This document shows positions 21,901 through 33,353 of a stretch of 64,000 bases of DNA, in pieces (the first letter of the stretch is position 1; each line of letters begins with the position of its first letter). The notes under the pieces are model-generated. The model made no database searches, was not told where the DNA came from, and saw only the letters and a list, made by a program, of their open reading frames with translations. Source of the DNA: Ophiostoma sp. CBS 140.51 (Eukaryota > Ascomycota > Sordariomycetes > Ophiostomatales > Ophiostomataceae); contig JANSLP010000006.1 of NCBI GenBank assembly GCA_029298735.1, positions 1 to 64,000 of the forward strand, in the 5' to 3' direction. Position numbers and translations under genes: made by a program.

Positions 21901-23442
21901 TTAGTGTGCGACTCCGTTGGTCTTGGCGGACTTGCCGTTGACGGTGACGGCACCGTTACCGTTGGACAGCTGGGCGGCAAGCAGAGAGGCCGAGTCGTCG
22001 ACAGCGGCAATGTCCTTGGCAGCCTCGTCGACCTCGGTATCATCCTCACCATCACTGCGATCGTCCTTGGCAACGTTATGCACAACGAAACGATAGGCAA
22101 TCCGGATGATGAAGAAGAGCCAGAAGATGTTGAGTGCTTGAAGTGCGGAGAGCAACCCACATGTGATCACAAAGGCAAGCGGGCACTTAAATTGCTCGCC
22201 GGCCCAGTCCATCTCGTAGGGTCCAACTGTCTTGAACTCCGTGAAGAGGCTGTAGATGATGCGCAAGTTGAGGTAGTGGCGGAGGTAAATCCACACGCAC
22301 ATAAACACAAAGTAGAAGGGGCCCATGAAGGGGCCGTCAATGTAGTTGAGCGACTTGGAAGTCTGCAAGTTGTTAGTGGCTGGCAATAAAAAGAGGTCAA
22401 AAAGCAACGAGAGCCAAGAGGACTTACAGCAAGGAAGAAATCGCTGATGTCATGGGTAATGTAGACGGCCAGGCCAATGTAAGTAAAGTGGAAGCGGTAG
22501 CTCAGGGCAATCAGCGAGAGCGAGACGATGTGGTGGCCGACGAGCTCCTTGAAGTCCTTGCGGGGCTTCTCCATACCGAGCAGCAGCACGATGGCCTGCT
22601 GCGCCCAGTACGAGGCCTGGAACAGGTAGTAAAACTTGAAGTAGGCCTCGTGCGTCCAGTGGGGCGAGTTCTCGTACATGCCGCGGGTGTTGAAGAACCA
22701 GACGGGCGTGCGGGACATGACGAAGACACCTGCAGGGCCGAGAATGCCAAAGTACAGCGCCGTGTACATTTGCTCCATGAACCGTGCCTGTTTGGAACGG
22801 GAACGGAGACCAAAGTAGCGGGCGAGGGGACGCAGCAGTTCCTGCATGATGAGCTCACGCGTAAAGGACAGAACAACCGTGTAGAACGTGACAAAGGCAA
22901 TATCCCAGAGACCCTTGCCGTATTGTGCGGGGGTGCCGGGCGCGGCGTCGGCAGGAATTGGCAGCTTGTAGGAGAGGAAGATGAAGTGGTGCAGCGGGTT
23001 GGCCTCGTTTGGGGAGACAGCATAGCCTGTCAGGACGACGAGGAGGATAGCCAGCGGCAGTGCCCATGTGTGACGCACGGCATACTGCTTGACGCGGCGG
23101 GCCAAAGACCGAGCCTTACGCCGTTTTGACACGCGCTTCTCCCGGGATAGATCCTGCTTCTGTTGTAGAGAGATCTTGTTAGCAAAAAGCAGTCCTTGCA
23201 ATCTGTCAGATCGAATCCAAACGTACCTTGCCATTGGCAACAGAGTCGACGCCGCTCATATGGGCGAGGCTCGTAGCCAGGTTGCCATTCTCGCCAGACT
23301 GCTTTCTGCGGCGGGCACCGTTGCCGTTGCCGTTAGCAAGCGACCCTGAAGTGGCGGCGCCATTGCTCTGTGTTGCCGCGATGTCGGCATCGACATTTAG
23401 GAGCGGAAACGGCTCCTTTGCGAAGGAGGATGCGGGAGCCAT
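21901..23442 (-). CDS. LAG1: Ceramide synthase, LAG1/LAC1 type (TLC domain)
   Basis: Endoplasmic-reticulum multipass enzyme that N-acylates sphingoid bases with acyl-CoA to make ceramide. The model is complement(21901..22362, 22428..23159, 23227..23442), 469 residues with introns of 65 and 67 nt. The start MAPASSFAKEPFPLL has ACC before the ATG. A Ser/Asn/Gly-rich N-terminus (1-85) precedes about seven membrane segments. The TRAM/LAG1/CLN8 domain (about 145-400) contains the Lag motif: a His pair in ELVGHHIVSLSLIALSY, and HDISDFFLATSKSLNYI with its Asp pair. The acidic C-terminal tail (DDRSDGEDDTEVDEAAKD) faces the cytosol and resembles the CK2-type tail of yeast Lag1/Lac1. Which of the two usual filamentous-fungal ceramide synthase classes it represents cannot be decided here. 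Confidence 0.93.
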
Positions 23443-26107
23443 GGTATGTAGTTCTATGATGGCTGAGATAGGTGTGGCGGATAAAAGGGAAAGAGGGGGG
23501 TGGTCGACGCCGGTCAATTGTCCTCGATCTGGATGTTTGAACGATTCTTGTCCCTTTTTCGTTCCTGTTTGTAGGATAATGATGTTCGAGGACACCGAAG
23601 CGGTCCAAGTCGTCAAAAAGGAAGAGGGATTGTTCGTCAGCGCTGGAATGGAATAGGGAGGGCGGCGAATTGAGGAATGTCGAGAGTGACGTTGGGCGCC
23701 GGTTATATATCAATGCTGTTTTCGATGTATTCTCCACGCCGCGTTGTCTCGAGTTAAGGATGCGACAAAAAGGTGGAAGAAGTCGATGAGGGTGGATGCC
23801 GTTGTCGAGGCAAGTGGTCGTTGGCAGGGCGAGATAAAAATGGATTGAGGATGGAGGGGGAAAGATGAACAGAAAAAAAGTAAGGAACGGAAGGTGGTAT
23901 GGAAGCCAAAAAAGTCGTCGATGACAAAGAAGGAGGGAGTCGGTTAGGGGATAAAGAAATCTACGCGCGACAAAAGAAAAATAGGGATGATCACTCTAGG
24001 TGGATCTGGTCGCAACGCCTGGCGTGGTCGCGGTAGAGGAAGGAGCTGGCGCGGCTAGGGAAAGAGCAAGCCGCGGTGTTGTAATACTGAGTAAAGGAAG
24101 GCAAGAACGGAAGCAATGTATACGCCCTATCGTGAGAATTTGAGAATTAAGAATGGGGAAAACGTGGGAAGAAGGAAGGACAAGAGTTAAAATTTGTTCC
24201 GTCTCATGTGTAAAAGAATGCTTATGGCGGCCTCGACAAAGGGTCCAGTGACGACGGTTCGCGTTTTTCTTGACTTTTTTTTTCTGTGTCGCTCTTGCCT
24301 TCCCTCGGCCGCCTTGTGCTCTCCCCACCATTCCCCTTTGGGTGGCACTCTCTCACGGTTGGTCCTTGCCCCTTTTCATTTTCGTTGCTTTGCTCTCTCA
24401 TACACAGTAATATTACTTCTGTAGGGGGCCACCCGGTTAGGCCTGAAATTTTTGAACCACTAAAGTGCCCCCAAGTCGAAATTTGCCCCAGAACCTTACA
24501 GATACTTCTCCGTCCCAATTCTCAATTCTCACAATCCCACCCCAGTCGTCTGAACTGCCAAATTGTGGTCCACAAGAAAGGCGGCACTAGTGTCCTTTGG
24601 TCTCGTCAAAAGGGGCAGTCCACTGACAAGAGATGTTTTCGAGAAAAGTTCTTCCCTGCGACGCTGTCGTGGGATGGTCAAGAAGAAGCACTGAGCGCGG
24701 CAACCAGAGAAAGTCGCGGTCAAAAAACCCGCGTCGCGGCTTCCGTCATACACGCCCGAAGGCGAAACGAAAAGACAAAAAAAAAACCGTTCTATCGGAA
24801 GCTACGGGGCTTGGCTCTTTTGACGGGAATTTGGGCAATCAGGGCAGCTGCGGCCGTAGGCACTAATACAGGCCCAAAGGCCGGGCCGTCGCCACCACAG
24901 GCCTCGCCGAGAAGCATTCAGAGTTTATGAAGTAAAGCCTGTGGTCTGTCAGTTAGTTCGTGTGCCAGTGCTTTCCACAGCCTGGCCTGCCAATGCTTCC
25001 AGCGGCTTGGGCCTGGCCTTGCGCGCCGCGCTCTGTCGCGATCGCGGTCTGGGCGTTATCTAAGCGCAACCACCCGCTGTTGCAGGTGGGTCGATAAGCC
25101 CTATGAAGAGTCCATCATGAGGAAGCCGCAACCCAAGCACGAAGTAGAAGTACACCAAAAAAAAAACCGTCTCTGCTGTCAGGAAGGTACGAAGAGGGAA
25201 AGAGAGGCGCTGACGTCTGACATCGGCATTTCCGATGCTGGAATTCGCAAGCGAGGGCGGGTGAGGCCGTTGACTCTCGTCTTTTTCGTCTTCCTCTCAC
25301 TTTCCGTTCTCTTAAATCCACCGATATCCTCGTTGTCACCATTTGGCCAGTTTGACACCACCCTCACAGGTCTTTTTGTTCATGCAGGACGTCATGCGTG
25401 CAGGGCAAGCGCATTTGACAAGCCTCCCCCAGTGCCCGGCAGCAGCGGCTTCCTGCCTCGCCCAAAAGCCAAGACCACGAGGCAGCCCTTTTTTTCTTGT
25501 CTTGGGTTTCCTATTCCACAGCCTCCGATACGCTGCAGTATGCAGGCCGATCGTTCTGCATCACACGATGGAAATAAATGTGCTGTTTTCGCACATCATT
25601 TGGAACATGTCTACTTTGGGCAGGTTTGATAAGTAAGTGCATTGGCTAATCACATCACTTGTAGGTTTTTTTTTCGAGATTTAAGCATTGACATAATATA
25701 GTTCATGTTGATATATACGCCATATTCATAATCGCAGTATTGCGAGAGAGAAATGATGCACAAAGATCGTGAAAGGTCAGAAGCCCCCCTTGAGTGAGGG
25801 TGGGAAACAAAACAAAGCAAGATGCCAAAAATGCGGTCGTCGCCAAGTATGCACTAAGATCCCGATAAAAGGGACCAAGAAACGCAAGAACACAAATAAA
25901 AATGCAGAAAAATCGCTATCCCACCTTTTGGGTATCACGGCCGCCCCGATAAGTTTGAATGTTTGTGCCGTACTTTTCGTAAACGGTCGAAAAATGATCC
26001 CATCTATACCCAGAAGAAGTGACCCAAAGAAAAAAAACCATACTCCTCCATAAAACTCCTTTTGATTTTGCAACAACAATCAATATAAATATTTGCTCAT
26101 GGCGACC
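23443..26107. other. Intergenic region between ceramide synthase and PalH
   Basis: About 2.7 kb. From 23450 to about 23980 the + strand is purine-rich (a pyrimidine-rich leader for the ceramide synthase). The rest is mixed, with an AT-rich patch at 25640-25770 near the PalH 3' end. A plus-strand open frame at 24286-24930 has no recognisable features. I see no RNA gene. Confidence 0.5.
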
Positions 26108-28672
26108 TCATGACGACCTGTCGTGACCAGAAGAGGAGGAAGCCTGCCATCCACTTCGTGATAGAGCAGCTGCAACCACAGCCGGCGGTGTGTTGCGCAA
26201 CGAGGGACCTTGATGTGCTGTCCCAGTTTGAGTCGCTGGGGCCCGTCGTGACATTGCCGACGAGATGGAGGCTGAGGCATCGCTGCTACTCCGCCAGAGA
26301 TTCGGTTGTGACGGTGGCGGTGCGTTTGATCCAGTATACTGGCTGCTGCTAAAGTCTTGCTGCTGTGGTTGCTGCGTACCGGTTTCTTCTTCTTCCAGCA
26401 CGCGGGCCAGCATCGCGCCCTGCCGTTGTGGTGCCGGGATGACCATGACTGGCAGACCGGTCGTGTCGACGGTCGGGCGAATTCTCTCGCGCAGCTTCTC
26501 GGCTTGTGTCACCGCGAACTCCTCTAGTCGTGCGCGAATATCCCACCGACCGCCTTCCTCATGCTGGAGGCGGTCGTCATCTTGGGACGACGGTGTGCCG
26601 CCGAGGGATCGGCTGAACGACGACCGTGAAGCCTCGCTGTCTTCCTGGCCCGACGCTGCGCCACGACGGAAAGGTAGCGAACTGGTCAACGTCCTCCAGC
26701 GCTTCGTTGCGTTTCCAGCTCCTGCCGCAGCTGCATCGTCTGAAGTAGAGTGGTTGCCTTCTCGTGGTGGTGGAGACACGGACGCAAAAGCGCTGGCGCT
26801 CTCACTTTGAGAGCTCATGAAGGACATGGTTGTCCTTGGCAGCTGCCCATGACCTGATGAGCTTGTCGTACTTGTGCTGTTGCTGCGGGATAACGAGACT
26901 GGAACAGCTTGCTGGTGGTTGCCCATTGCGGAACTTGGGTTGCTGTCTGTCACAGGGTGGTACCGCATCACGTACACAGTACTATCGGCACTGGCGGTAT
27001 CGGTTCGGCTGACGGGCGTTGCTGCCGGTGGTGGTCGTGCAGGCCAGAGTGGCGGCTGAAGTCGTCGTGCAATTCCTGTCGCAGCGCCCCCTGTGGCATT
27101 TGCATCGCCGGACTCAAGATCTTCGCCGTTTCCGCCAACATTGCTCCGTGGCATACTCGTCAGTTCGCCCAAGACAGTGTCTTGTTGCGATGGGGCGGCT
27201 TCAGGGTCTTTGGCCCATGGTCGTATGCGGTATCGGCTTGCAAATGTCGACATTGATGGCCATATCCGGACAGTGGACCGGGTACCGTTCTTGTCAGCAC
27301 CGCTGCTTTCCTGGCGAGTAGGAGTGTCATCGTCACCGTCTTCGCCTCCGTCCTTGGGGTCTTTGGGATCTTTGCCGCCGTTCTTGGGGCCGGCCTTTCT
27401 TCGTCTGCGGGGCCATGAGAAATCGGAAGGCATAATGTCCAGCATCTCGTCGCCATCAAACACTTCGCGACCAAGAATACCGTCCTTCTTCTCCTCACGC
27501 TCGAGCGCTTCTATCCGCTCCACCCACTCCCACACAATCACGCTCGCGGCGGCTGCACCTACCCACAAGACGTAGTCGCCCCAACCAGTAAAGTCTGGTT
27601 TGCAGATGTCGAGAACAAAGAATACAACAGGGACAAGAATAGCCAGCAATGATAATGCTGCCACCAGGCAAATGTTGCGCATGCGTGGGTGATAATACGC
27701 ATATCGTTTCTTCATCAGAGAATAGTAGATAACCCAAGCGGCGTATAGCACGCCGAGGGCAAGTTCGAAGAGATAACTGAGAGCAGGTATCGCGTCGGTA
27801 AAAGAATGGCTTGTGCCAGCATAGAGGAAACTGTTGAGACAGTCAAAGATGACGTCGAGGGTGATGAGGGAAAAGGCCGTCCACTTGATGATAACCTTTT
27901 CTCTTTGGCGGGGGAAGAGACGAATAAGGGTTTGTGCCTGGGCGAGCCACAGGAAAGTGTCTGAGATGATGCGGATCACCTTAAGTTCTGTGCCGCCTAG
28001 AACTTCGTCCTGCATCTCCTTGGCATTCTGGATGCCCCAGGAGTACTGGTTCTCCGCAACACGGAATGTGTCGGCGGTGGCAATGGTGAGCGAGATGGCC
28101 ACGGTCAGAGCAGCGACCTTTTGCAGCCATGGGCGACCGCCAATGTTCTTGCCCCCGGATCCACCGTTGGTGAACCCCCGCCGACCAAGAACCACAACGC
28201 CGCCGTCGAGGAAGGATCGTGGCGTGATAAAGAGCATGATAACGAGTGTGTACGCAATGACGGTTGTCGAGGCCAATGCGTAACATTGTGGGAAAGATGA
28301 AGCGTAGAAAGGGTCGCGGAAATCAGAGTATTGTGGTGTCGAGTCGGCCTCGTCCACGTTAACGCTTGTGATGTTGGAGTTGTTGTCGGCCGATAGACTG
28401 CTCGTCGACGTCATGTCAGACGGGTTTGCAGCCGCTGTGCCGGCACCCGTGCCGGCGATGATATTTGGTGTGTCTGTCGGTAGACATGTTGGTTTGTATG
28501 CAGCGGCGGCCGTGAGTGTGACCGGATCGGCGCCGGGTATGTAGAGAATGCCTCCTGCTGGTAGGTTGAGGGCTTGGCAGTTGTATTTTGCGGAAGCAGA
28601 GGTACGCGTGGCAGCGGTGTCGTCCGCCGTCGTTATGATCGACGGCGACACCACGATGTCACGGACGTCCAT
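26108..28672 (-). CDS. palH: pH-response sensor PalH/RIM21
   Basis: Seven-transmembrane plasma-membrane sensor of the Pal/Rim pathway, which at alkaline pH leads to proteolytic activation of PacC/Rim101. It is a single exon of 854 residues, ATG at 28670-28672 (MDVRDIVVSP). The extracellular N-terminus has the family pattern of paired cysteines around a Leu-Pro-x-Gly-Gly turn (YNCQALNLPAGGILYIPG...PTCLPT). Membrane segments begin at YALASTTVIAYTLVIMLFI and include the well-conserved block SDTFLWLAQAQTLIRLFPRQ and the helix near RNICLVAALSLLAILVPVVF. A tract after the last helix (MLDIMPSDFSWPRRRRK) starts a cytosolic tail of about 400 residues rich in Ser/Asp/Gln, where arrestin PalF/Rim8 binding would be expected. 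Typical length for filamentous fungi is 750-900. Confidence 0.93.
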   Translation of the reverse strand: MDVRDIVVSPSIITTADDTAATRTSASAKYNCQALNLPAGGILYIPGADPVTLTAAAAYKPTCLPTDTPNIIAGTGAGTAAANPSDMTSTSSLSADNNSNITSVNVDEADSTPQYSDFRDPFYASSFPQCYALASTTVIAYTLVIMLFITPRSFLDGGVVVLGRRGFTNGGSGGKNIGGRPWLQKVAALTVAISLTIATADTFRVAENQYSWGIQNAKEMQDEVLGGTELKVIRIISDTFLWLAQAQTLIRLFPRQREKVIIKWTAFSLITLDVIFDCLNSFLYAGTSHSFTDAIPALSYLFELALGVLYAAWVIYYSLMKKRYAYYHPRMRNICLVAALSLLAILVPVVFFVLDICKPDFTGWGDYVLWVGAAAASVIVWEWVERIEALEREEKKDGILGREVFDGDEMLDIMPSDFSWPRRRRKAGPKNGGKDPKDPKDGGEDGDDDTPTRQESSGADKNGTRSTVRIWPSMSTFASRYRIRPWAKDPEAAPSQQDTVLGELTSMPRSNVGGNGEDLESGDANATGGAATGIARRLQPPLWPARPPPAATPVSRTDTASADSTVYVMRYHPVTDSNPSSAMGNHQQAVPVSLSRSNSTSTTSSSGHGQLPRTTMSFMSSQSESASAFASVSPPPREGNHSTSDDAAAAGAGNATKRWRTLTSSLPFRRGAASGQEDSEASRSSFSRSLGGTPSSQDDDRLQHEEGGRWDIRARLEEFAVTQAEKLRERIRPTVDTTGLPVMVIPAPQRQGAMLARVLEEEETGTQQPQQQDFSSSQYTGSNAPPPSQPNLWRSSSDASASISSAMSRRAPATQTGTAHQGPSLRNTPPAVVAAALSRSGWQASSSSGHDRSS

Positions 28673-31600
28673 GGCGGCACTAGACCCCGTCCACAGCGGC
28701 GGCCATCCAAAGGCGCAGGGCTAAAATGTGAGAAGGGGGAGTCAGAATCGCTTCCTTCTCCGCAGAGACAACTATCCGCCGGGTCTTATGTTTCTGTCGC
28801 CATGAAGCAGGATGTGCAAGGGGATGAGCGGATGGGTGACCGTGTGCGCTTTCGAAGGGAGGTGCTCTGGGCGAGGGTGTACCCCAATCGATGAAATCCG
28901 AGGCGCAGCACGGGCGTCGCACGCGAGATCCTTTTGCGTCCGAGATTATAGTAGTTGCAGTCGTCGCTATCGTCACTATCGTGGGACAGAATGGCGTCGT
29001 CTGTCGTCGTTCTTCGTCGTTGTCGTTGCTTATGTCGGTTTCAGGGCCACAAGTGACAAGTCTTTTTTTTTTTGTTGGCTGACTCCTTTTTGCCACTGTT
29101 GTCAACAGCCAGTGTCGTTCCTGGTGTTCCTGTTGTTCCTGTCGTCGTTGTCGTGATTGATTCCAAATCGCCGCGTAACGCACTGTCGCTGGCTCGGTAG
29201 TCGACCTGTTCGCCTGTTGATTTGAAAGGCTTCGTTCTCACGCCCGCTGTCGTCTAATCTGTCGACGCGATCAAGAAGTCGCTTGCGCTCGATGAAGTGA
29301 CTGCCGGTTACGATTGCGTGGCTCGGCGGCGAGGGACGCGCAGTCCAAAAGGGGAGTGTCTGTCCAGTTGAGTCCGGGGCTGGGCGCCGAGAAAAAGAAT
29401 CGCAGGCACTTAGCGTAGTGTGCAGGCGGTTGGTACAGGCGGCCGGGAACAGAAAAAAGAACGTCGAAGATCGGAGTATTATCGAGGGCGCGAAAGAATG
29501 AGAGTGTGCGAAGAAAAACACAAAGTCGAGGATTGAGAAACGAAAGAGAGTCGGGAAAGGGGAGAATGAGGGCAGTGATCAAACCACCGACTGAGCGTAC
29601 TACTACTACGACAAAGTGTGGGTTGCAGGAGGAGAGGAGCGGGAAGAGGGAAGGGGGGAAGTGGTCAGGCCCATTGAGGAAAGGGCATAAGAATGGTAGG
29701 AGATACTGCCGCGGATCAAGTACGGACAGGGCGAGAGAAGGCAAAAGGACGCTTTTGCAGGTGGGTCGCTCTTTCTTTTTTGCAGTGGGTGGCGCTGTGT
29801 TATCCGTCTCGAATGTGTTTGAAATTGGGCAGGACAAAGCAAAATCTCTGTTGGAATTGGGAACCGGGCGGAGCCCCAGGTCGATTCCAACAGGGCACCT
29901 TCCCCTGTAATTGGTTCCCAAAAGGGGCCTGGGTGGCCGGCCTGATCTGGAAAAACGAGTAATGGAGAAAGGGGGAGAAAAGGCACAAATTCGGGAAGAA
30001 GCATCCACTAGGCACCGCTAAAAAAGTTAAAGCACCTGCGTACCGTGTAAACACTGTGCTCTGGCGGGCGGGCACGTTTTGGGTGGACACTCACGGTCCG
30101 TTTTACAAGATTTGGCTGTCAATTATTATCAATCTCTTCGCACTTTGGCGTGCATTTTCCGCACAAATCAATACATAGTCGATTGAAGACCAACAGAAAG
30201 TGGCTCTACACACATAAAGCACTCCGACGACACGCGGCGAGCCAGAGTCCGGTCCCCAGTCCATGGAAACGCGTGTTGCCTCCTCCCGCCTTCTGTTAAT
30301 TGCGGCAATCTAACATGGAATCCCGGCAAGCGGATGAACAGGGACAGAGGGGGAAATAAAGCGTGGAATAAACGATAAACGGTGGCTAGGTCTCCTGGCC
30401 TTGAAAACCAAAAGCGTGAACCGTGGCCAGCGGTTGTCGGATCTTGACCAAACGAGGAATGATACTTCATAGTCGTAGTGAACAGTATCTGTTCATTACG
30501 AGTATTATTATCTGCTCGCACAGTTAGGCGCCCTGTATCGGCACTGTATTGATTTTGGCGTGCAGGCAGACCGCGTTTTAGCGGCTGAGAGCCGAACAAG
30601 ACTGGTAGTGAGAGTGGCTTGTGGCGGAGTGTCCCTCGACTGCCCTTGTCGGTTTTGTTTCTTTTTCTCACTCCAGGTGGCCGGGATCTGTGTAATTTTT
30701 GATACGAGATACGACAGCAAATGCGGCCGTCAGCGCGAGGCATTCTGTGTCCTCTTAATTTGACTGGGCTCGCTGGGGATATCTTGCTTTGGTCTGTGAG
30801 GTGAGTGAAGGGCTGTTGCAGATCCGGGTCGGTGGTGCCTTCCTTTGATCGAACAAGCTCGTCATTATAACGGCAGGAGCCAGACGTGCCATGTCATCGC
30901 CGTCCCTTCCTTCCACATTCGCAGCCATTTGAAGGGCCCCAGACGTACTTTGTACTTGCCATTGTCGTCTCACCCACCATCTTTCGCCTGCACCCGCAGA
31001 TTTCTTCCAACGTCACCCGTGGTTCTGCCCTCGTCCCCGCTCCCTTTCTCTTGGGTGTGGCACAAACGGTGCGACGGACAGGCACTTGTGAGGGTCGTCT
31101 CTGTCTTTCTTTTTGTGCGTTGATACTGTCGGAGTTGATCCCAAGCTGGGAAGGTCGAGACCGGTCTACAAAAGCGCCATTCCAGGGATCCAACGCTCGG
31201 TAAAGAGGGGTAATAGCGCCCTCGCCAGCCCACCCGAAATGCTTGTGCCTCTTATTTTTCCATTTCGTGCATTTCGTTTTCCCTTTTCCTTTTGTTGACC
31301 ACCCCTCTTCCATCTTCAAGGCTAGAAAAAAGATACTGCGGGACTAGAATGTTGATGCCAAGGGGTTGGAAAAGGAAGGAGCAAGGGGAAAAGAAGCATT
31401 CTTGTCTGTCAGAAATACAACGTGCAGAGAGAGGGAAAGGGCCATCCTCGTTTGCAGACGCTGCCCAAATGAGAAGTTGCGACACACACACCCATATTGG
31501 AGTTGGGTTGCTCTTTCTCCCTCGGTGCACGGCACAGCTACCATTCTTTCCTTCCTTCCCTTCCATTTTGTCTGCTTGTTTGGATCTCTGTTTCGACTTA

Positions 31601-31883
31601 ATGGGACTTGTGCATGGGAGACTCGAGAAGGAAACCACCCGGCAGTTAGTCCTCGGCCAAAGAAGAGAGAGAGCAAGAGGCTGGGGGGCGTTGTTTCCAA
31701 AAGTTCGGGTTGTGCCACTGGCAGCCACTAACGCCGTGCACATCAAACAAAGCCACCGATAAGCGATAAGGTATTTCGGCAGGCAACATTCGCGTCATCG
31801 GTCGAAACACACGTGTATCCCGGCGTTTTCAACACTCGCTCACTTACCTCCAGCTTGTTGTGCCATTATTTTCATTCTGCGTA
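28673..31883. other. Divergent intergenic region PalH / NFKBIL1-like gene
   Basis: About 3.2 kb with no convincing gene. Upstream of PalH the + strand is purine-rich at about 29500-29680, giving a minus-strand open frame (29271-30008) with no internal ATG; it is taken as leader DNA. Near the right end a direct repeat of CGATAAG (31758-31771) lies about 113 nt before the next start codon. Confidence 0.5.
31757..31772 (+). promoter_or_regulatory. Tandem CGATAAG element before NFKBIL1-like gene
   Basis: The sequence CCGATAAGCGATAAGG holds two adjacent CGATAAG units. The second has the extended form GCGATAAG, also found upstream of UTP23 at 7793-7800. It lies about 113-126 nt before the ATG at 31884. 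Similarity to GATA or PAC-type sites is noted, but the factor is unknown. Confidence 0.4.
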
Positions 31884-33353
31884 ATGGACGAACCCGACGA
31901 GTCCGTCCGTGCGCCGATGCGGGCGCACATTTTGGCGTCCATCAACCCGTTCAACGGCAGTTCGGCGAATGGAGAGCACGACGGGTCTGATCACAAGAAA
32001 CGTCCAACTCGAAGGCGACGGCGGCACTCATCAGAGAGGGCCCGCAGCGGTGCAGACGAGAAGTTAGGAGCCAGAGACGACGACCGGCTCCGGCCACGCA
32101 CCTCCAAGATCCGGTTTAAATCAGTGAAGCGACCTGAGAAAGAGAAAAAGACCAACGAAGACGACGAGAGCCGTGGAACACGGTACAGCAGCAGAGACTA
32201 CGAGACAGACAGCAACAAAGGAACTGATCCTATTATCGACCGAGATACAAGAGGCAGAACCCACACCGGCGGAGTAGAAGACGACGACGAAGCAACACCC
32301 AAACAGTCCCCGAAGGAGACCGCAGAACATGGTGTACCTCTTGCGGCAGAAGACAGCTCGCGGCGCCGCCATCATCATAGACGACGTCGACATCACCATG
32401 GCCGACACCGTACAAGGACAGAACGCTCCCGCAGTCGCTCTCGCTCTCGGACTCCCACCTCAGTAGACGACCATAGCGACAAAAAGCGGAGGCGTCACAG
32501 ATCGAGACGAGACGGAAAGGACGGCGAACAAGAAGAGGAAAACCCGTACGCCGACCCCCCGCTTGACCCGGATGCCGCCTTCCGCCAGTCCCTATTTGAC
32601 GCCATGGCAGACGACGAGGGTGCTGCCTATTGGGAAGCTGTATATGGCCAACCTGTGCACGAATACGCCGAAGAGGCTAAAGCACGCCAGCCGCAATCAG
32701 GCGCTGGCGACAAGGCAGATCCTGATGGTCTGTCAGCTATGAACGATGAGGAGTATGCCGACTACGTCCGTCGTCGCATGTGGGAGCGGTCAGAGGAAGG
32801 CCGCCGCGAGATACGCGAGCAGCAAAAGAAACAAAGGGCAGCGGCAGAAGCGGCAGAACAAGAACGCATTCGCGCAAAGCAGCGAGCCTTTGAGCGAGAC
32901 CGGCGGCACTGGGCCGAGGTGGAGCGGAGTCTGCGGCGCGGTGAGGCGCGGCGGAAGCGGAAACGGTGGCAGGACCGGTGGCAGACGTACACGGCGGCAT
33001 GGACCACGTGGGAGGCCAGTCCGTCACCGGCGACTATTCCCTGGCCGGTGGAGAGGCCAAAGGAGGAATCAAAGAAGGACGGTAAGAACCAAGAGGAGGT
33101 TTTTGCCAAAGAAGTCCGCGCATTCTTTACAGGCGGCCCGCAAGACGACGCCGACTACGACGACCTGGAGAAGAAGGAGCCTACGACAGAGAAGAGTCTG
33201 CTGGCTCGACTGCGTGACGAGCGTGTTCGCTGGCATCCAGACAAGATGCAGCAGCGTCTGGGCGGCAGTGTGGACGGGGCAGTAATGCGTGACATTACGG
33301 CCATCTTCCAGGTCGTCGACCGTCTGTGGGGCGAGCTGCGTGGGAAGAAGTAA
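31884..33353 (+). CDS. NFKBIL1-like protein with J-like C-terminus
   Basis: Single-exon gene, 489 residues, starting MDEPDESVRAPMRAHIL. Residues of about 40-220 are highly charged with RS/SR and His/Arg repeats (KKRPTRRRRRHSSER, RTERSRSRSRSRTPTS), typical of splicing-associated nuclear proteins. Next come an acidic segment (NPYADPPLDPDAAFRQSLFDAM) and a long basic coiled coil (EIREQQKKQRAAAEAAEQERI). The last 60 residues (LLARLRDERVRWHPDKMQQR, then a segment ending VMRDITAIFQVVDRLW) resemble the C-terminus of animal NF-kappa-B inhibitor-like protein 1, which has RWHPDRF. The HPDK tripeptide also recalls J domains, but no helix I and II of a real J domain are evident. A nuclear, mRNA-processing role is inferred only. 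Convergent with SIN1, 252 bp apart. Confidence 0.75.
   Translation: MDEPDESVRAPMRAHILASINPFNGSSANGEHDGSDHKKRPTRRRRRHSSERARSGADEKLGARDDDRLRPRTSKIRFKSVKRPEKEKKTNEDDESRGTRYSSRDYETDSNKGTDPIIDRDTRGRTHTGGVEDDDEATPKQSPKETAEHGVPLAAEDSSRRRHHHRRRRHHHGRHRTRTERSRSRSRSRTPTSVDDHSDKKRRRHRSRRDGKDGEQEEENPYADPPLDPDAAFRQSLFDAMADDEGAAYWEAVYGQPVHEYAEEAKARQPQSGAGDKADPDGLSAMNDEEYADYVRRRMWERSEEGRREIREQQKKQRAAAEAAEQERIRAKQRAFERDRRHWAEVERSLRRGEARRKRKRWQDRWQTYTAAWTTWEASPSPATIPWPVERPKEESKKDGKNQEEVFAKEVRAFFTGGPQDDADYDDLEKKEPTTEKSLLARLRDERVRWHPDKMQQRLGGSVDGAVMRDITAIFQVVDRLWGELRGKK

Noticed and set aside
24286..24930. 214-codon plus-strand frame
   Set aside because: No recognisable domain, a Lys/Arg-rich second half read from A-rich DNA, and no plausible promoter or intron context.
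29271..30008. 245-codon minus-strand frame upstream of PalH
   Set aside because: It has no ATG anywhere in the frame, a biased Pro/Leu/Ser/Phe composition and lies in a purine-skewed block; explained as leader or promoter DNA.
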